From Pontibacter korlensis (GTDB lineage: Bacteria > Bacteroidota > Bacteroidia > Cytophagales > Hymenobacteraceae), in the NCBI RefSeq assembly GCF_000973725.1, contig NZ_CP009621.1, positions 1,896,501 through 1,960,500 on the forward strand: a stretch of DNA of 64,000 nucleotides. The letters are read 5' to 3'. Made by a program: the position numbers and the translations under genes. Positions 53,392-63,071 of this stretch are shown piece by piece. Under the pieces are notes generated by a model. It ran no database searches. It worked only from the letters and a program-made list of their open reading frames with translations, and was not told the DNA's origin. The stretch's first letter is position 1. Every line of letters begins with the position of its first letter.

Positions 53392-53955
53392 TTAGATTGT
53401 CATGATTTCGGCTTCTTTCTTAGCAAGTAGCTCGTCAATCTTAACGATGTAGTTATCTGTCAGCTTTTGCACTCTGCCTTCTGCGTCACGAACAGCATCT
53501 TCAGCAGTGCCTTCTTTCTGCAGCTTTTTCAGCGAGTCGTTCACATCTTTACGGATGTTGCGGATGCTGATCTTGCCATTCTCGGTTTCAGCTTTTACCT
53601 GCTTCACCAGGTCACGGCGACGCTCCTCAGTCAGGGCTGGGATGTTCAGGCGCACAGCATCAGCTTCTTGTTGCGGGTTCAGGCCCAGGTCGCTATTTTT
53701 AATGGCTTTGTTGATCTCGCCAATCATGTTTTTCTCCCAAGGCTTGATAAGCAGGGTGCGTGCATCTGGCGCGGCAATGTTAGCTACCTGAGAGATCGGA
53801 GTAGGCGTGCCGTAATAATCTACACGCAGGTGCTCGATCATGGCAGGAGAGGCTTTGCCCGCTCTGATTTTAGATAGCTCGTTACCAGTATGCTGAACAG
53901 CCTTTTGCATAGACTCCTCTGCCTCGCTTAGGTAAAACTGAATTTCTTCCGTCAT
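53392..53955 (-). CDS. frr: Ribosome recycling factor
   Basis: This 187-residue protein splits post-termination ribosomes with EF-G. Typical segments are KIRAGKASPAMIEHLRVDYYG, PISQVANIAAPDARTLLIKPWEK, NPQQEADAVRLNIPALTEERRRDLVKQVK and RNIRKDVNDSLKKLQKEG. It follows pyrH in the usual pyrH-frr order, 51 bp downstream. Confidence 0.97.
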   Translation of the reverse strand: MTEEIQFYLSEAEESMQKAVQHTGNELSKIRAGKASPAMIEHLRVDYYGTPTPISQVANIAAPDARTLLIKPWEKNMIGEINKAIKNSDLGLNPQQEADAVRLNIPALTEERRRDLVKQVKAETENGKISIRNIRKDVNDSLKKLQKEGTAEDAVRDAEGRVQKLTDNYIVKIDELLAKKEAEIMTI

Positions 53956-54006
53956 ATCGGTTTACTTGTTGAGTTCTGAAATATTTTAGGGCAAAAATAG
54001 TAAATT

Positions 54007-54783
54007 TTATTTTCTGTCAGTTTTAGAGCCTGGCTGAATCTGGTCTACAGTCTCTTTTAGCGTATCGCCAAGGTCCTCCATGCTTACCAGGGTTCCTACT
54101 TGCTCCCCTTCTACCAGGCGCTTCAGGTTGCCAGCGGTGTTCATATCAAACACGATGATTGGCAGGCCATTTTCCTTGCAAAGCGTAAAAGCAGTCATGT
54201 CCATTACATTCAGGCCTTGCTCAAACACATCCTTAAACGATATGTTAGAGTAGAATACTGCATTAGGGTCTTTCTCCGGGTCAGCAGAGTAGATGCCGTC
54301 TACACGCGTCCCTTTCAGTACTACATCAGCCTCAATCTCGATGGCACGCAGCGAAGCGGCAGAATCGGTAGTAAAGTATGGGTTGCCAGTTCCGGCACCG
54401 AAGATTACTACACGGCCTTTCTCCAGGTGGCGCACAGCACGGCGGCGGATGTAAGGCTCACATACCTGTTGTATGTTGATTCCTGAAAGTAGGCGCGTGT
54501 AAACTCCCAGCTTTTCCAGGGCACTCTGCAATGCCATACTGTTGATTACAGTAGCAAGCATACCCATATAATCGCCTTGCACACGGTCTAAGCCTACTTG
54601 CTCAGCCTGCACACCTCTGAAAATATTGCCTCCGCCAATTACCACGGCTACTTCCACTCCAAGGGCGGCAACCTCTTTAATTTCTTGAGCATACTGTAGC
54701 AGTCTGTTCGAGTCGATTCCGTACTGCTGCTCGCCCATCAATGCCTCGCCACTTAGCTTCAGCAAAATTCGTTTATACTTCAC
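54007..54783 (-). CDS. pyrH: Uridylate kinase
   Basis: This 258-residue kinase converts UMP to UDP. It begins [17 protein letters not shown] and has [32 protein letters not shown], and [20 protein letters not shown], all family landmarks. The C-terminal tail (about 20 residues past the usual end) is polar and of unknown role. It is cotranscribed with frr. Confidence 0.97.
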   Translation of the reverse strand: MKYKRILLKLSGEALMGEQQYGIDSNRLLQYAQEIKEVAALGVEVAVVIGGGNIFRGVQAEQVGLDRVQGDYMGMLATVINSMALQSALEKLGVYTRLLSGINIQQVCEPYIRRRAVRHLEKGRVVIFGAGTGNPYFTTDSAASLRAIEIEADVVLKGTRVDGIYSADPEKDPNAVFYSNISFKDVFEQGLNVMDMTAFTLCKENGLPIIVFDMNTAGNLKRLVEGEQVGTLVSMEDLGDTLKETVDQIQPGSKTDRK

Positions 54784-54863
54784 GGTAAACTATCTGTATA
54801 GGTTATGAATTCTTTTTACACAACAAAGCGGCCACCGTGGCAGCCGCTTACACTAACATAATG

Positions 54864-55364
54864 CTACTGGAAAAGGATCAGCACCTGGTTTTTCTCCACG
54901 TTCTGCCTTACCTGTACCTTTACTTCCTTCACTACGCCATCTCCCGGCGATTTTAGGATGTTCTCCATCTTCATGGCTTCCAGAATCATAATCGGATCTC
55001 CCTTCTTTACCTCCTGGCCTGGCTGCACCTTAACGTCAAGTATAAGCCCGGGCATTGGTGCCTTAACATCATTTACTTTGTTTGCGTTAGCATTGCTCAT
55101 GCCCAACTGATCAAGTAGAAGGTCAAAACGATCTTTCACGCTAACCATTTGAGTTGCGCCGTTGATTTTAAACGTAAACGTCTTTTGCTGGTAATCAGCC
55201 GAAACTACTTCAGCTGTAAAAGAGCGGGCGCCTTTTATGATGTGAAACGTTTTAGGCCCGATAGGGGAGATGTCCCAGTCGAACGGGGAATTGTTTAGAA
55301 GTATAGTATCTTTTTGGATATCAACCTGCCATGTTTTGCCGTTACCGGTTTTTACCTGGAGCAT
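54864..55364 (-). CDS. Biotin carboxyl carrier protein
   Basis: This 166-residue protein has a variable N-terminal beta domain, a hinge (NANKVNDVKAPMPGLI) and a biotinyl domain with the biotin site EAMKME (Lys at about 130). It is the carrier for an acyl-CoA carboxylase or decarboxylase, probably the propionyl-CoA/acetyl-CoA type, although the other subunits are not in the window. A single gene, divergent from the M1 peptidase. Confidence 0.93.
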   Translation of the reverse strand: MLQVKTGNGKTWQVDIQKDTILLNNSPFDWDISPIGPKTFHIIKGARSFTAEVVSADYQQKTFTFKINGATQMVSVKDRFDLLLDQLGMSNANANKVNDVKAPMPGLILDVKVQPGQEVKKGDPIMILEAMKMENILKSPGDGVVKEVKVQVRQNVEKNQVLILFQ

Positions 55365-55449
55365 CTTCTTTTCGTGTAGTTTCGACCTTAAAGTTAGTGT
55401 TTTCTTAGAGTATTTTAGAACTTCACCTCAAAATTAAAACTTCCTGAGC

Positions 55450-58005
55450 ATGAATCATAAGTTTCTGAGTATAGTTGGTCTGGCTGCTGCCTTTGCGTTT
55501 ACCAGTGGTTGCAACACCAGCAAAACTGTTTTAGATACAACAGGTGCGAAAGAGCCGCTGCAACAAGCCGCTGCTGATACAGCTGCTCCAGCCAATGCTG
55601 CTCCAGTCTGGGCACCGAAGAAGTATGCGTTCAACCCTTCTCGGACCAAGGTGCACGACCTGCTGCATACAACTTTGCGCATCAGGTTTGATTGGGAAAA
55701 GCAATATTTGCATGGTGTTGCTGAGCTTACCTTAAAGCCGTACTTCTATCCGCAGAACCAGTTGGTGCTGGACGCCAAAGGAATGGACATCCATAACGTG
55801 CACATGATGAAGGGGTACGACGGCACTCCTCTAAAGTATACATACGATGGGCAGAAACTTACAGTAGACTTGGGCAAGACATATACCCGGGAAGAGAAGT
55901 ACACGCTTGAGATAAACTATACAGCCAAGCCTAACGAACTTGCCACTGGTGGCTCCGATGCCATTACAGAGGATAAGGGGCTGTACTTCATCAACCCGCT
56001 GGGGACAGAGCCGAATAAACCAAGGCAGATTTGGACACAGGGTGAGACTGAGGCAAGCTCAGCATGGTTCCCAACTATAGATGCTCCAAATGAGCGCATG
56101 ACGCAGGATATCTATATTACCGTTGATCCAAAATTCACCACGCTCTCCAACGGTGCATTTGTGTACTCACGACAAAACGCCGACGGCACCAAAACCGACT
56201 ACTGGAAGCAGGAGCTGCCACACGCCCCATACCTGGCTATGTTGGCTATAGGCGAGTATGCTGTAGTGAAAGATAAGTGGCGAAATATTGAGGTTAATTA
56301 TTATGTGGAGCCAGAGTATAAGAACACTGCCAAAAAGATCTTTGGCAATACCCCGCAGATGCTAGAGTTCTTCTCGCAGAAGCTTGGCGTAACCTATCCT
56401 TGGGCAAAATATTCGCAGGTGGTAGTACGCGACTTTGTGTCGGGAGCAATGGAGAATACTTCTGCCTCAACTTTTATGGAAGACTTGCAGCTGAATGAGC
56501 GTGAGTTGCTGGATAAAAGCTGGGACGGGATTATTGCACATGAGCTATTCCACCAGTGGTTTGGGGATTATGTAACCACCGAATCCTGGGCAAACCTGCC
56601 ACTAAACGAAGCCTTTGCAAACTACTCAGAGTACCTTTGGGCAGAACATAAGTATGGCGCTGATGAGGCCGCTTACCTGCACCTGGATGAGCTGAGTCAG
56701 TATTTGGATGAGGCAGAGACAAAACGAGAGCCGCTTATCCGCTTCCACTATAAGGATCGGGAAGATATGTTCGACAGCCACTCCTATGCTAAAGGTGGAA
56801 GAGTGCTGCATATGTTGCGCAAGTTGGTAGGAGACGATGCCTGGTGGGCTTCGCTTAATTTATACTTGACGCGCAACAAATTTTCTGATGTAGAGGTGGC
56901 TGAGCTGCGGATGGCCTTCGAAGACGTGACAGGGAAAGACCTCATGTGGTTTTTTAACCAATGGTTTATGCAGGCCGGCCACCCGGAGCTGAAAGTAGTC
57001 GATAGCTATGAAAATGGTAAACTGCAGCTACATGTTCAGCAAACGCAGGATACAGCATATGCCCCGGTTTACCGTCTTCCGCTAGAGGTTGCAGTATGGG
57101 CAGATGGCAAAAAGCAGGTATACCCAATAGTTATAGATGAGGCAGAGCAGGTTTTTACCTTTAATGTAGCATCGCAACCGCAGCTTGTGCTCTTTGATGC
57201 AGATCAGCGATTGCTGGCGGTAGTAGAGCATGAAAAAAACGAAGAAGAACTGCTGTTCCAGTTTCGTAATGCTGAGCATTTAGCGCTTAAACTGCAGGCC
57301 CTGTCAGAACTGCAGGAGCAAGTAGAGAAGCCAGAGGTCATGGCGATGTATCAGAAGGCATTGCAGGATGATTATTGGGCAGTGCGTAGTGCGGCCATCA
57401 ATGTATTGAGCCAGCTAAAAGAAGGACAGGCCTCCTCTGTAGAGCCTATCATCAAGAGAATGGCTACACAGGATAAAAAGGGAGCCGTGCGAGCCGATGC
57501 TATACTTGCCTTAGCAGGCTGGGGCGGCAGCAAATACCAGTCATTGTTCGATCAAGCCATGAACGATAGTTCGTACCAGGCTTCAGCCGCAGCTGTATTA
57601 GCTTATGCTGGCACAGGTGCTCCGGATGCGAAACAGAAGCTTACACAGTTTGAGAAGGAGAGTAACGAGGAGATAGTACTGGCATTGGCTACTATCTACG
57701 CGGTGCAAGCAGGTCCTGAAAAGTATGATTGGTTTATGAAAAAGGTTAAATCTGCAAACGGTAGCGAACTTTATTACCTGTTGCAGAGCCTAGGCGCATA
57801 CTTGGCAAGTAACAGCCAAACCAACACACCAGAGGCAATTGCTATGCTGGCAGATATAGCGCAAAACCATCGTTTGTACTACGTGAGAGCTTCTGCTTAT
57901 CAGGCTCTTATGGTTATGTCGGAGAGGCCGGAAGTGCAGCAAATACTGCAGCAGATTAGGGAAAAAGAGAAGGATGAGAGGCTGCTGGAGATGTATGGCC
58001 GGTAA
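55450..58005 (+). CDS. M1-family aminopeptidase with C-terminal HEAT repeats
   Basis: This 851-residue zinc aminopeptidase has a lipoprotein signal (FAFTSGC) and a beta-sandwich N-terminal domain. The substrate motif GAMEN (at about 337) and the zinc site H364-E-L-F-H368 with E387 exactly 18 residues later (HEXXH-x18-E) follow. The C-terminal 250 residues form HEAT-like helices (DDYWAVRSAAINVLSQL, GAVRADAILALAGWG). It removes N-terminal residues from peptides in the periplasm or on the outer membrane. Confidence 0.95.
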   Translation: MNHKFLSIVGLAAAFAFTSGCNTSKTVLDTTGAKEPLQQAAADTAAPANAAPVWAPKKYAFNPSRTKVHDLLHTTLRIRFDWEKQYLHGVAELTLKPYFYPQNQLVLDAKGMDIHNVHMMKGYDGTPLKYTYDGQKLTVDLGKTYTREEKYTLEINYTAKPNELATGGSDAITEDKGLYFINPLGTEPNKPRQIWTQGETEASSAWFPTIDAPNERMTQDIYITVDPKFTTLSNGAFVYSRQNADGTKTDYWKQELPHAPYLAMLAIGEYAVVKDKWRNIEVNYYVEPEYKNTAKKIFGNTPQMLEFFSQKLGVTYPWAKYSQVVVRDFVSGAMENTSASTFMEDLQLNERELLDKSWDGIIAHELFHQWFGDYVTTESWANLPLNEAFANYSEYLWAEHKYGADEAAYLHLDELSQYLDEAETKREPLIRFHYKDREDMFDSHSYAKGGRVLHMLRKLVGDDAWWASLNLYLTRNKFSDVEVAELRMAFEDVTGKDLMWFFNQWFMQAGHPELKVVDSYENGKLQLHVQQTQDTAYAPVYRLPLEVAVWADGKKQVYPIVIDEAEQVFTFNVASQPQLVLFDADQRLLAVVEHEKNEEELLFQFRNAEHLALKLQALSELQEQVEKPEVMAMYQKALQDDYWAVRSAAINVLSQLKEGQASSVEPIIKRMATQDKKGAVRADAILALAGWGGSKYQSLFDQAMNDSSYQASAAAVLAYAGTGAPDAKQKLTQFEKESNEEIVLALATIYAVQAGPEKYDWFMKKVKSANGSELYYLLQSLGAYLASNSQTNTPEAIAMLADIAQNHRLYYVRASAYQALMVMSERPEVQQILQQIREKEKDERLLEMYGR

Positions 58006-58043
58006 GGGCTCAGAAAAAAAAGTGATAAAATTTTGCGTGAATA

Positions 58044-58074
58044 TTTGACTTGAAACAAAAAGCGCTTAATTTTG
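58044..58074 (+). promoter_or_regulatory. Promoter of the tRNA(Tyr-Gly-Thr)-tuf operon
   Basis: TTTG (58044-58047) and TAATTTTG (58067-58074) are separated by 19 nt, a perfect Bacteroidota promoter. The -7 box lies 81 bp before tRNA-Tyr. Confidence 0.75.
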
Positions 58075-58155
58075 CATCTCCTTAGAACGAAGAACACGGT
58101 GCAAGCAGTGAAAGTATAAGGGAAAAGTTCTGCTGATTTGATTAGAATTAGCTTC

Positions 58156-58238
58156 GGGGAGATTCCAGAGCGGCCAAATGGGACGGACTGTAACTCCGTT
58201 GTCTTACGACTTCGCAGGTTCGAATCCTGCTCTCCCCA
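58156..58238 (+). tRNA. tRNA-Tyr (anticodon GTA)
   Basis: An 83-nt class II tRNA with acceptor GGGGAGA/TCTCCCC, a GTA anticodon in the loop CTGTAAC, a long variable arm, and GTTCGAATC in the T arm. The 3' CCA is not encoded. Confidence 0.95.
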
Positions 58239-58315
58239 CAGTTTATTGTTAAGTGTTTGAGCTGATTTAAGAGTTTTTCTTTTAAGGTTCAGGCTTTCGA
58301 TTTTTAAGTATAAAA

Positions 58316-58388
58316 GCGGGAGTAGCTCAGTTGGTAGAGCGATAGCCTTCCAAGCTATAGGCCGCGAGTTCGACCCTCGTCTCCCGCT
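58316..58388 (+). tRNA. tRNA-Gly (anticodon TCC)
   Basis: A 73-nt tRNA with acceptor GCGGGAG/CTCCCGC, D-arm GCTCAGTTGGTAGAGC, anticodon loop CTTCCAA and T-arm GTTCGACCC. CCA is not encoded. Confidence 0.95.
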
Positions 58389-58491
58389 CTTTAAGTCAGG
58401 AATATATTTGCTACAAGGACTGGAGAAGGAAATTCATGCAGATGAGCTTCCTTTTTAGTGTAAATAGGGTTTAGGTTCCTGGTGGATAAAA

Positions 58492-58563
58492 GCCGACGTA
58501 GCTCAGGGGTAGAGTACTTCCTTGGTAAGGAAGGGGTCGTGGGTTCAATTCCCATCGTTGGCT
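58492..58563 (+). tRNA. tRNA-Thr (anticodon GGT)
   Basis: A 72-nt tRNA with acceptor GCCGACG/CGTTGGC (one G-T pair), D-arm GCTCAGGGGTAGAGT, anticodon loop CTTGGTAA and T-arm GTTCAATTC. CCA is not encoded. It is 73 bp upstream of tuf. Confidence 0.95.
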
Positions 58564-58636
58564 CACAGTCCGTTACGTGTATATTTAAAAGCGCGACATA
58601 AACTTAAACGTTTTAACCTTAATTTAATATCATACA

Positions 58637-59824
<1,188 letters not shown>

Positions 59825-59835
59825 TAATATGTTTC

Positions 59836-59878
59836 AAACCCGTTCTTGGAAAGATTTTTTAAGAACGGGTTTGTTTTC
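59836..59878 (+). terminator. tuf terminator
   Basis: The arms aaacccgttctt (59836-59847) and aagaacgggttt (59861-59872) pair exactly around a 13-nt loop and are followed by a T-rich run that overlaps the next promoter. Confidence 0.9.
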
Positions 59879-59900
59879 ATAAAACTTATGGATAAATTTG
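59870..59900 (+). promoter_or_regulatory. Promoter of tRNA-Trp-secE-nusG operon
   Basis: TTTG (59870-59873) and TAAATTTG (59893-59900) are spaced by 19 nt, a perfect consensus. The -33 box lies in the 3' end of the tuf terminator. The transcript would start around 59907, inside a small hairpin, and pass into tRNA-Trp. Confidence 0.7.
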
Positions 59901-59932
59901 CACTCCAATTCAAAATTGGCGTGCATTTTTTT

Positions 59933-60005
59933 ACGGGTGTAGCTCAATTGGTAGAGTAGTGGTCTCCAAAACCATTGGCTGGGAGTTCGAGTCTCTCCAC
60001 CCGTG
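59933..60005 (+). tRNA. tRNA-Trp (anticodon CCA)
   Basis: A 73-nt tRNA with acceptor ACGGGTG/CACCCGT, D-arm GCTCAATTGGTAGAGT, anticodon loop CTCCAAA and T-arm GTTCGAGTC. It lies 30 bp before secE, as in most Bacteroidota. CCA is not encoded. Confidence 0.95.
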
Positions 60006-60035
60006 CAAATTTTTCACTATCTGGAAAGCGAAGCG

Positions 60036-60227
60036 ATGAGCAACATTAGAACTTATATGAACGACACAGTCGAGGAGATGAAGGATAAGGTCTCCTGGCC
60101 AACATACTCAGAGTTGCAAAACAATTCTGTGCTGGTGTTGATAGGTTCTTTGATATTTGCTTTAGTGGTAGGTGCTATGGACTTCGGGTTCGACACTGTG
60201 CTTACATGGTTTTACAACCAGTTTTAG
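60036..60227 (+). CDS. secE: Preprotein translocase subunit SecE
   Basis: This 63-residue protein has the short SecE form, with an amphipathic stretch (VEEMKDKVSWPTYSELQNNS) and one transmembrane helix (VLVLIGSLIFALVVGAMDF). It stabilises SecY in the cytoplasmic membrane. An in-frame upstream start would overlap the tRNA, so ATG 60036 is used. nusG starts 11 bp downstream. Confidence 0.95.
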   Translation: MSNIRTYMNDTVEEMKDKVSWPTYSELQNNSVLVLIGSLIFALVVGAMDFGFDTVLTWFYNQF

Positions 60228-60238
60228 ATTAGAGATAC

Positions 60239-60796
60239 ATGGCTGATTTAAAGTGGTATGTAGTTCGCGCTGTTAGTGGACAGGAGAAAAAAGCTAAGGC
60301 TTACCTGGAGAATGAGATAATGCGACACGGTCTTGGTGAATATGTTCCGCAGGTGTTAATTCCGGCGGAGAAGGTTTACGAGATGCGTGGAGGTAAAAAA
60401 AGAATCAGAGAGCGTAGCTTCTTTCCAGGTTATGTGTTGGTTCATGCAGATCTTTCTCACGGTGAAGCAGAGCACATTATCATCAGTACACCAGGAGTAA
60501 TTGGATTCCTTGGTTCGGATGAAGGTTCTGCAAGTAAAAAGCCGGTTCCTTTGAGGCAGTCAGAAGTAAACAGAATACTGGGTACTGTAGACGAGGCAGA
60601 GGAGCAAGCAGAAGTGTTGGATACTCCATTTGTAGTGGGAGAAATTGTGAAAGTAATGGATGGTCCATTCAGCGGTTTCTCTGGAACAGTGGAGGAAGTA
60701 TTCGAAGAGCGTAAGAAACTCAATGTAATGGTGAAGATCTTTGGTAGAAACACACCAGTTGAGTTGAACTACATGCAGGTAGAAAAAGAATCGTAG
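60239..60796 (+). CDS. nusG: Transcription termination/antitermination factor NusG
   Basis: This 185-residue protein has the NGN domain (KWYVVRAVSGQEKKAKAYL, FFPGYVLVHADL) and a C-terminal KOW domain (VGEIVKVMDGPFSGFSGTVEEV). It binds RNA polymerase and links it to Rho or the ribosome. It sits in the secE-nusG-rplK order. Confidence 0.97.
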   Translation: MADLKWYVVRAVSGQEKKAKAYLENEIMRHGLGEYVPQVLIPAEKVYEMRGGKKRIRERSFFPGYVLVHADLSHGEAEHIIISTPGVIGFLGSDEGSASKKPVPLRQSEVNRILGTVDEAEEQAEVLDTPFVVGEIVKVMDGPFSGFSGTVEEVFEERKKLNVMVKIFGRNTPVELNYMQVEKES

Positions 60797-60808
60797 TAAA
60801 TACATATA

Positions 60809-61252
60809 ATGGCAAAGGAAATAAAAGGTTATCTGAAACTTCAGATAAAGGGAGGTGCCGCGAATCCATCGCCACCGGTTGGACCTGCACTTGGTTCAAA
60901 AGGTCTTAACATCATGGAGTTCTGTAAGCAGTTTAATGCTAGAACCCAGGAGAAGGCTGGCCAGGTGTTACCAGTTTTGATTACAATTTACGCAGACAAG
61001 TCTTTTGACTTCGTTGTTAAAACTCCACCTGCTCCAGTGTTGCTGATGGATGCGGCTAAAATCAAAGTCGGATCTAAAGAACCAAACCGTAACAAGGTAG
61101 GTTCTGTAACATGGGATCAAGTTAGAGAGATAGCCGAGACGAAGATGCCTGATTTGAATGCTTTCAAACTGGAGTCAGCCATGAAAATGGTAGCAGGTAC
61201 AGCGAGAAGCATGGGTATCACAGTGTCTGGTACTGCTCCGTGGAACGAATAA
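60809..61252 (+). CDS. rplK: 50S ribosomal protein L11
   Basis: This 147-residue protein begins [29 protein letters not shown], the L11 N-terminal domain, and has the rRNA-binding C-terminal domain ([24 protein letters not shown]). It forms the GTPase-associated centre with L10-L7/L12. Confidence 0.98.
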   Translation: MAKEIKGYLKLQIKGGAANPSPPVGPALGSKGLNIMEFCKQFNARTQEKAGQVLPVLITIYADKSFDFVVKTPPAPVLLMDAAKIKVGSKEPNRNKVGSVTWDQVREIAETKMPDLNAFKLESAMKMVAGTARSMGITVSGTAPWNE

Positions 61253-61266
61253 CAAGTTGAAGGAAA

Positions 61267-61959
61267 ATGGCGAAGATTTCGAAAAATAGAAAAGCGGCTT
61301 TAGCTAAAGCCGATCTAGCAAAAGAGTATTCTTTAACAGATGCCGCTTCAGTTGTAAAGGACATTACCTTCACAAAGTTTGATGCCTCTGTTGATATTGA
61401 TGTACGTTTGGGCGTAGATCCACGCAAAGCCGATCAGATGGTGCGTGGTATCGTAACACTGCCTCACGGAACTGGTAAAGAAGTAAAGGTACTTGCTTTG
61501 GTTACTCCTGACAAAGAGCAGGAAGCGAAAGATGCTGGTGCTGACTACGTAGGTCTTGACGACTATATCCAGAAAATCGAAAAAGGCTGGACAGATGTGG
61601 ATGTGATTATCACAATGCCTGCTGTTATGGCGAAAGTAGGTCGTCTGGGTAGGATCCTAGGTCCTCGTAACCTGATGCCAAACCCTAAGTCGGGTACAGT
61701 AACTCAGGATGTAGCTAAAGCCGTTAAAGAGGTAAAAGCTGGTAAAATTGACTTCAAAGTTGATAAATTCGGTATCATCCACACAAGTGTTGGTAAAGTT
61801 TCCTTCTCTGCAGAGCAGCTTGCTGCTAACGCACACGAGGTAATTCAGACGCTTAACCGTTTGAAGCCTTCCTCAGCTAAAGGTACTTACATCAAGAGCA
61901 TCACATTGTCTAGCACAATGAGCCCGGCCGTAATCGTTGACAAGAACGCAACTATCTAA
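61267..61959 (+). CDS. rplA: 50S ribosomal protein L1
   Basis: This 230-residue protein shows L1 motifs, including [35 protein letters not shown] and the C-terminal [13 protein letters not shown]. It is a primary rRNA-binding protein of the L1 stalk and may repress its own operon. Only 14 bp separate it from rplK. Confidence 0.98.
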   Translation: MAKISKNRKAALAKADLAKEYSLTDAASVVKDITFTKFDASVDIDVRLGVDPRKADQMVRGIVTLPHGTGKEVKVLALVTPDKEQEAKDAGADYVGLDDYIQKIEKGWTDVDVIITMPAVMAKVGRLGRILGPRNLMPNPKSGTVTQDVAKAVKEVKAGKIDFKVDKFGIIHTSVGKVSFSAEQLAANAHEVIQTLNRLKPSSAKGTYIKSITLSSTMSPAVIVDKNATI

Positions 61960-61963
61960 GAAA

Positions 61964-62488
61964 ATGACCAGGGAAGAAAAAGAGATAATTGTAAAAGACC
62001 TGAGCGAGAAGTTAGCTAATACAAACTACTTCTATATTACTGATGCTTCAACTATGTCTGTAGCTGGCATCAACGCGTTCAGAAGAATGGCATTCGATCG
62101 TGGTATCGAATACAAAGTGTACAAAAATACACTTATCAAGAAAGCGCTGGATACTTTAGAAGCTGATACTTCTGCGCTTGAGGATGTTTTAAAGGGCGCT
62201 TCCGGTATCCTATTCTCGAAAGAGCTAGGCAATGCACCTGCAAAACTGATTCAAGACTTCAGAAAGAAAGGCAATACGCTCCCTCTGCTTAAAGGTGCTT
62301 ATATCGACAGTGGTATTTTCATTGGCGAAGAGCAGCTTAAAACTCTTGCAGAGATCAAGTCTAAAGACGAGCTTATTGGCGAAATCATTGGTCTTCTTCA
62401 GTCACCTGCTAAGAATGTTGTTTCTGCACTTCAAAGCAGTGGCGGTAAGCTGGCGGGTATCTTGAAAACTTTATCAGAAAAAGAATAA
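61964..62488 (+). CDS. rplJ: 50S ribosomal protein L10
   Basis: This 174-residue protein begins MTREEKEIIVKDLSEKLANTNYFYITDAS and has the L10 core (FRRMAFDRGIEYKVYKNTLIKKAL, ASGILFS). It is the base of the L7/L12 stalk. An in-frame start 27 bp upstream would overlap rplA and is not expected; the chosen start lies 4 bp after rplA. No separate leader for L10 autoregulation is therefore present. Confidence 0.97.
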   Translation: MTREEKEIIVKDLSEKLANTNYFYITDASTMSVAGINAFRRMAFDRGIEYKVYKNTLIKKALDTLEADTSALEDVLKGASGILFSKELGNAPAKLIQDFRKKGNTLPLLKGAYIDSGIFIGEEQLKTLAEIKSKDELIGEIIGLLQSPAKNVVSALQSSGGKLAGILKTLSEKE

Positions 62489-62530
62489 TTTAAAAACGTA
62501 ATCAATAAGTAACTTTTAATTTCTATAAAA

Positions 62531-62911
62531 ATGGCAGATTTGAAAGCATTCGCTGAGCAGTTAGTAAACTTGACTGTTAAAGAAGTTAACGAACTAGCTA
62601 CTATTCTTAAGGATGAGTATGGCATCGAGCCTGCTGCTGCTGCTCCAGTGATGGTTGCCGGTGGTGGTGCTGCTGAAGGAGGAGCTGCTGCAGAAGAAAA
62701 AACTTCTTTTGACGTAATCCTTAAATCAGCTGGTGCTCAGAAACTAGCAGTTGTTAAGCTTGTAAAAGAGCTTACTGGCCTTGGTCTGAAAGAAGCTAAA
62801 GAAGTAGTAGATAGCGCTCCTAAAGCTCTGAAAGAAGGTGTTGCTAAGGATGAGGCTGAGTCACTGAAGAAATCTTTGGAAGAAGCTGGTGCTGAAGTGG
62901 AGGTTAAATAA
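62531..62911 (+). CDS. rplL: 50S ribosomal protein L7/L12
   Basis: This 126-residue protein has the N-terminal dimer helix ([23 protein letters not shown]), an Ala/Gly/Glu-rich hinge (about 36-58) and the C-terminal factor-binding domain ([41 protein letters not shown]). It is 42 bp after rplJ and is followed by an attenuator-like hairpin before rpoB. Confidence 0.98.
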   Translation: MADLKAFAEQLVNLTVKEVNELATILKDEYGIEPAAAAPVMVAGGGAAEGGAAAEEKTSFDVILKSAGAQKLAVVKLVKELTGLGLKEAKEVVDSAPKALKEGVAKDEAESLKKSLEEAGAEVEVK

Positions 62912-62934
62912 TCTCACTTTATCAACATACTGAG

Positions 62935-62974
62935 AACAGGTAGACCTGGCATTTTCGTCAGGTCTTTTCCTGTT
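62935..62974 (+). terminator. Attenuator-like hairpin between rplL and rpoB
   Basis: A two-part stem (aacagg with cctgtt at 62969-62974, and inner agacctg with caggtct) has only weak T tracts after it, so partial termination or RNA processing between rplL and rpoB is likely, as in many bacteria. Confidence 0.6.
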
Positions 62975-63071
62975 TGTATACAGATTCAAGATAATTGGAT
63001 CTTTTTTTTGCCCACAGCTGTTTTGGACTCTGTGTGCTATTAAATGATTATAAACGTAAAATTCCAAGGCT

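Noticed and set aside
59899..59930. Second terminator just before tRNA-Trp (hairpin plus T run)
   Set aside because: The start of transcription from the perfect promoter at 59870-59900 falls inside this hairpin, so it would be incomplete in the tRNA transcript; for transcripts from tuf it may add to termination, but I do not list it separately.
61937..61966. Longer start for rplJ overlapping rplA
   Set aside because: The added nine residues are not part of L10 and the ATG at 61964 gives the conserved N-terminus.
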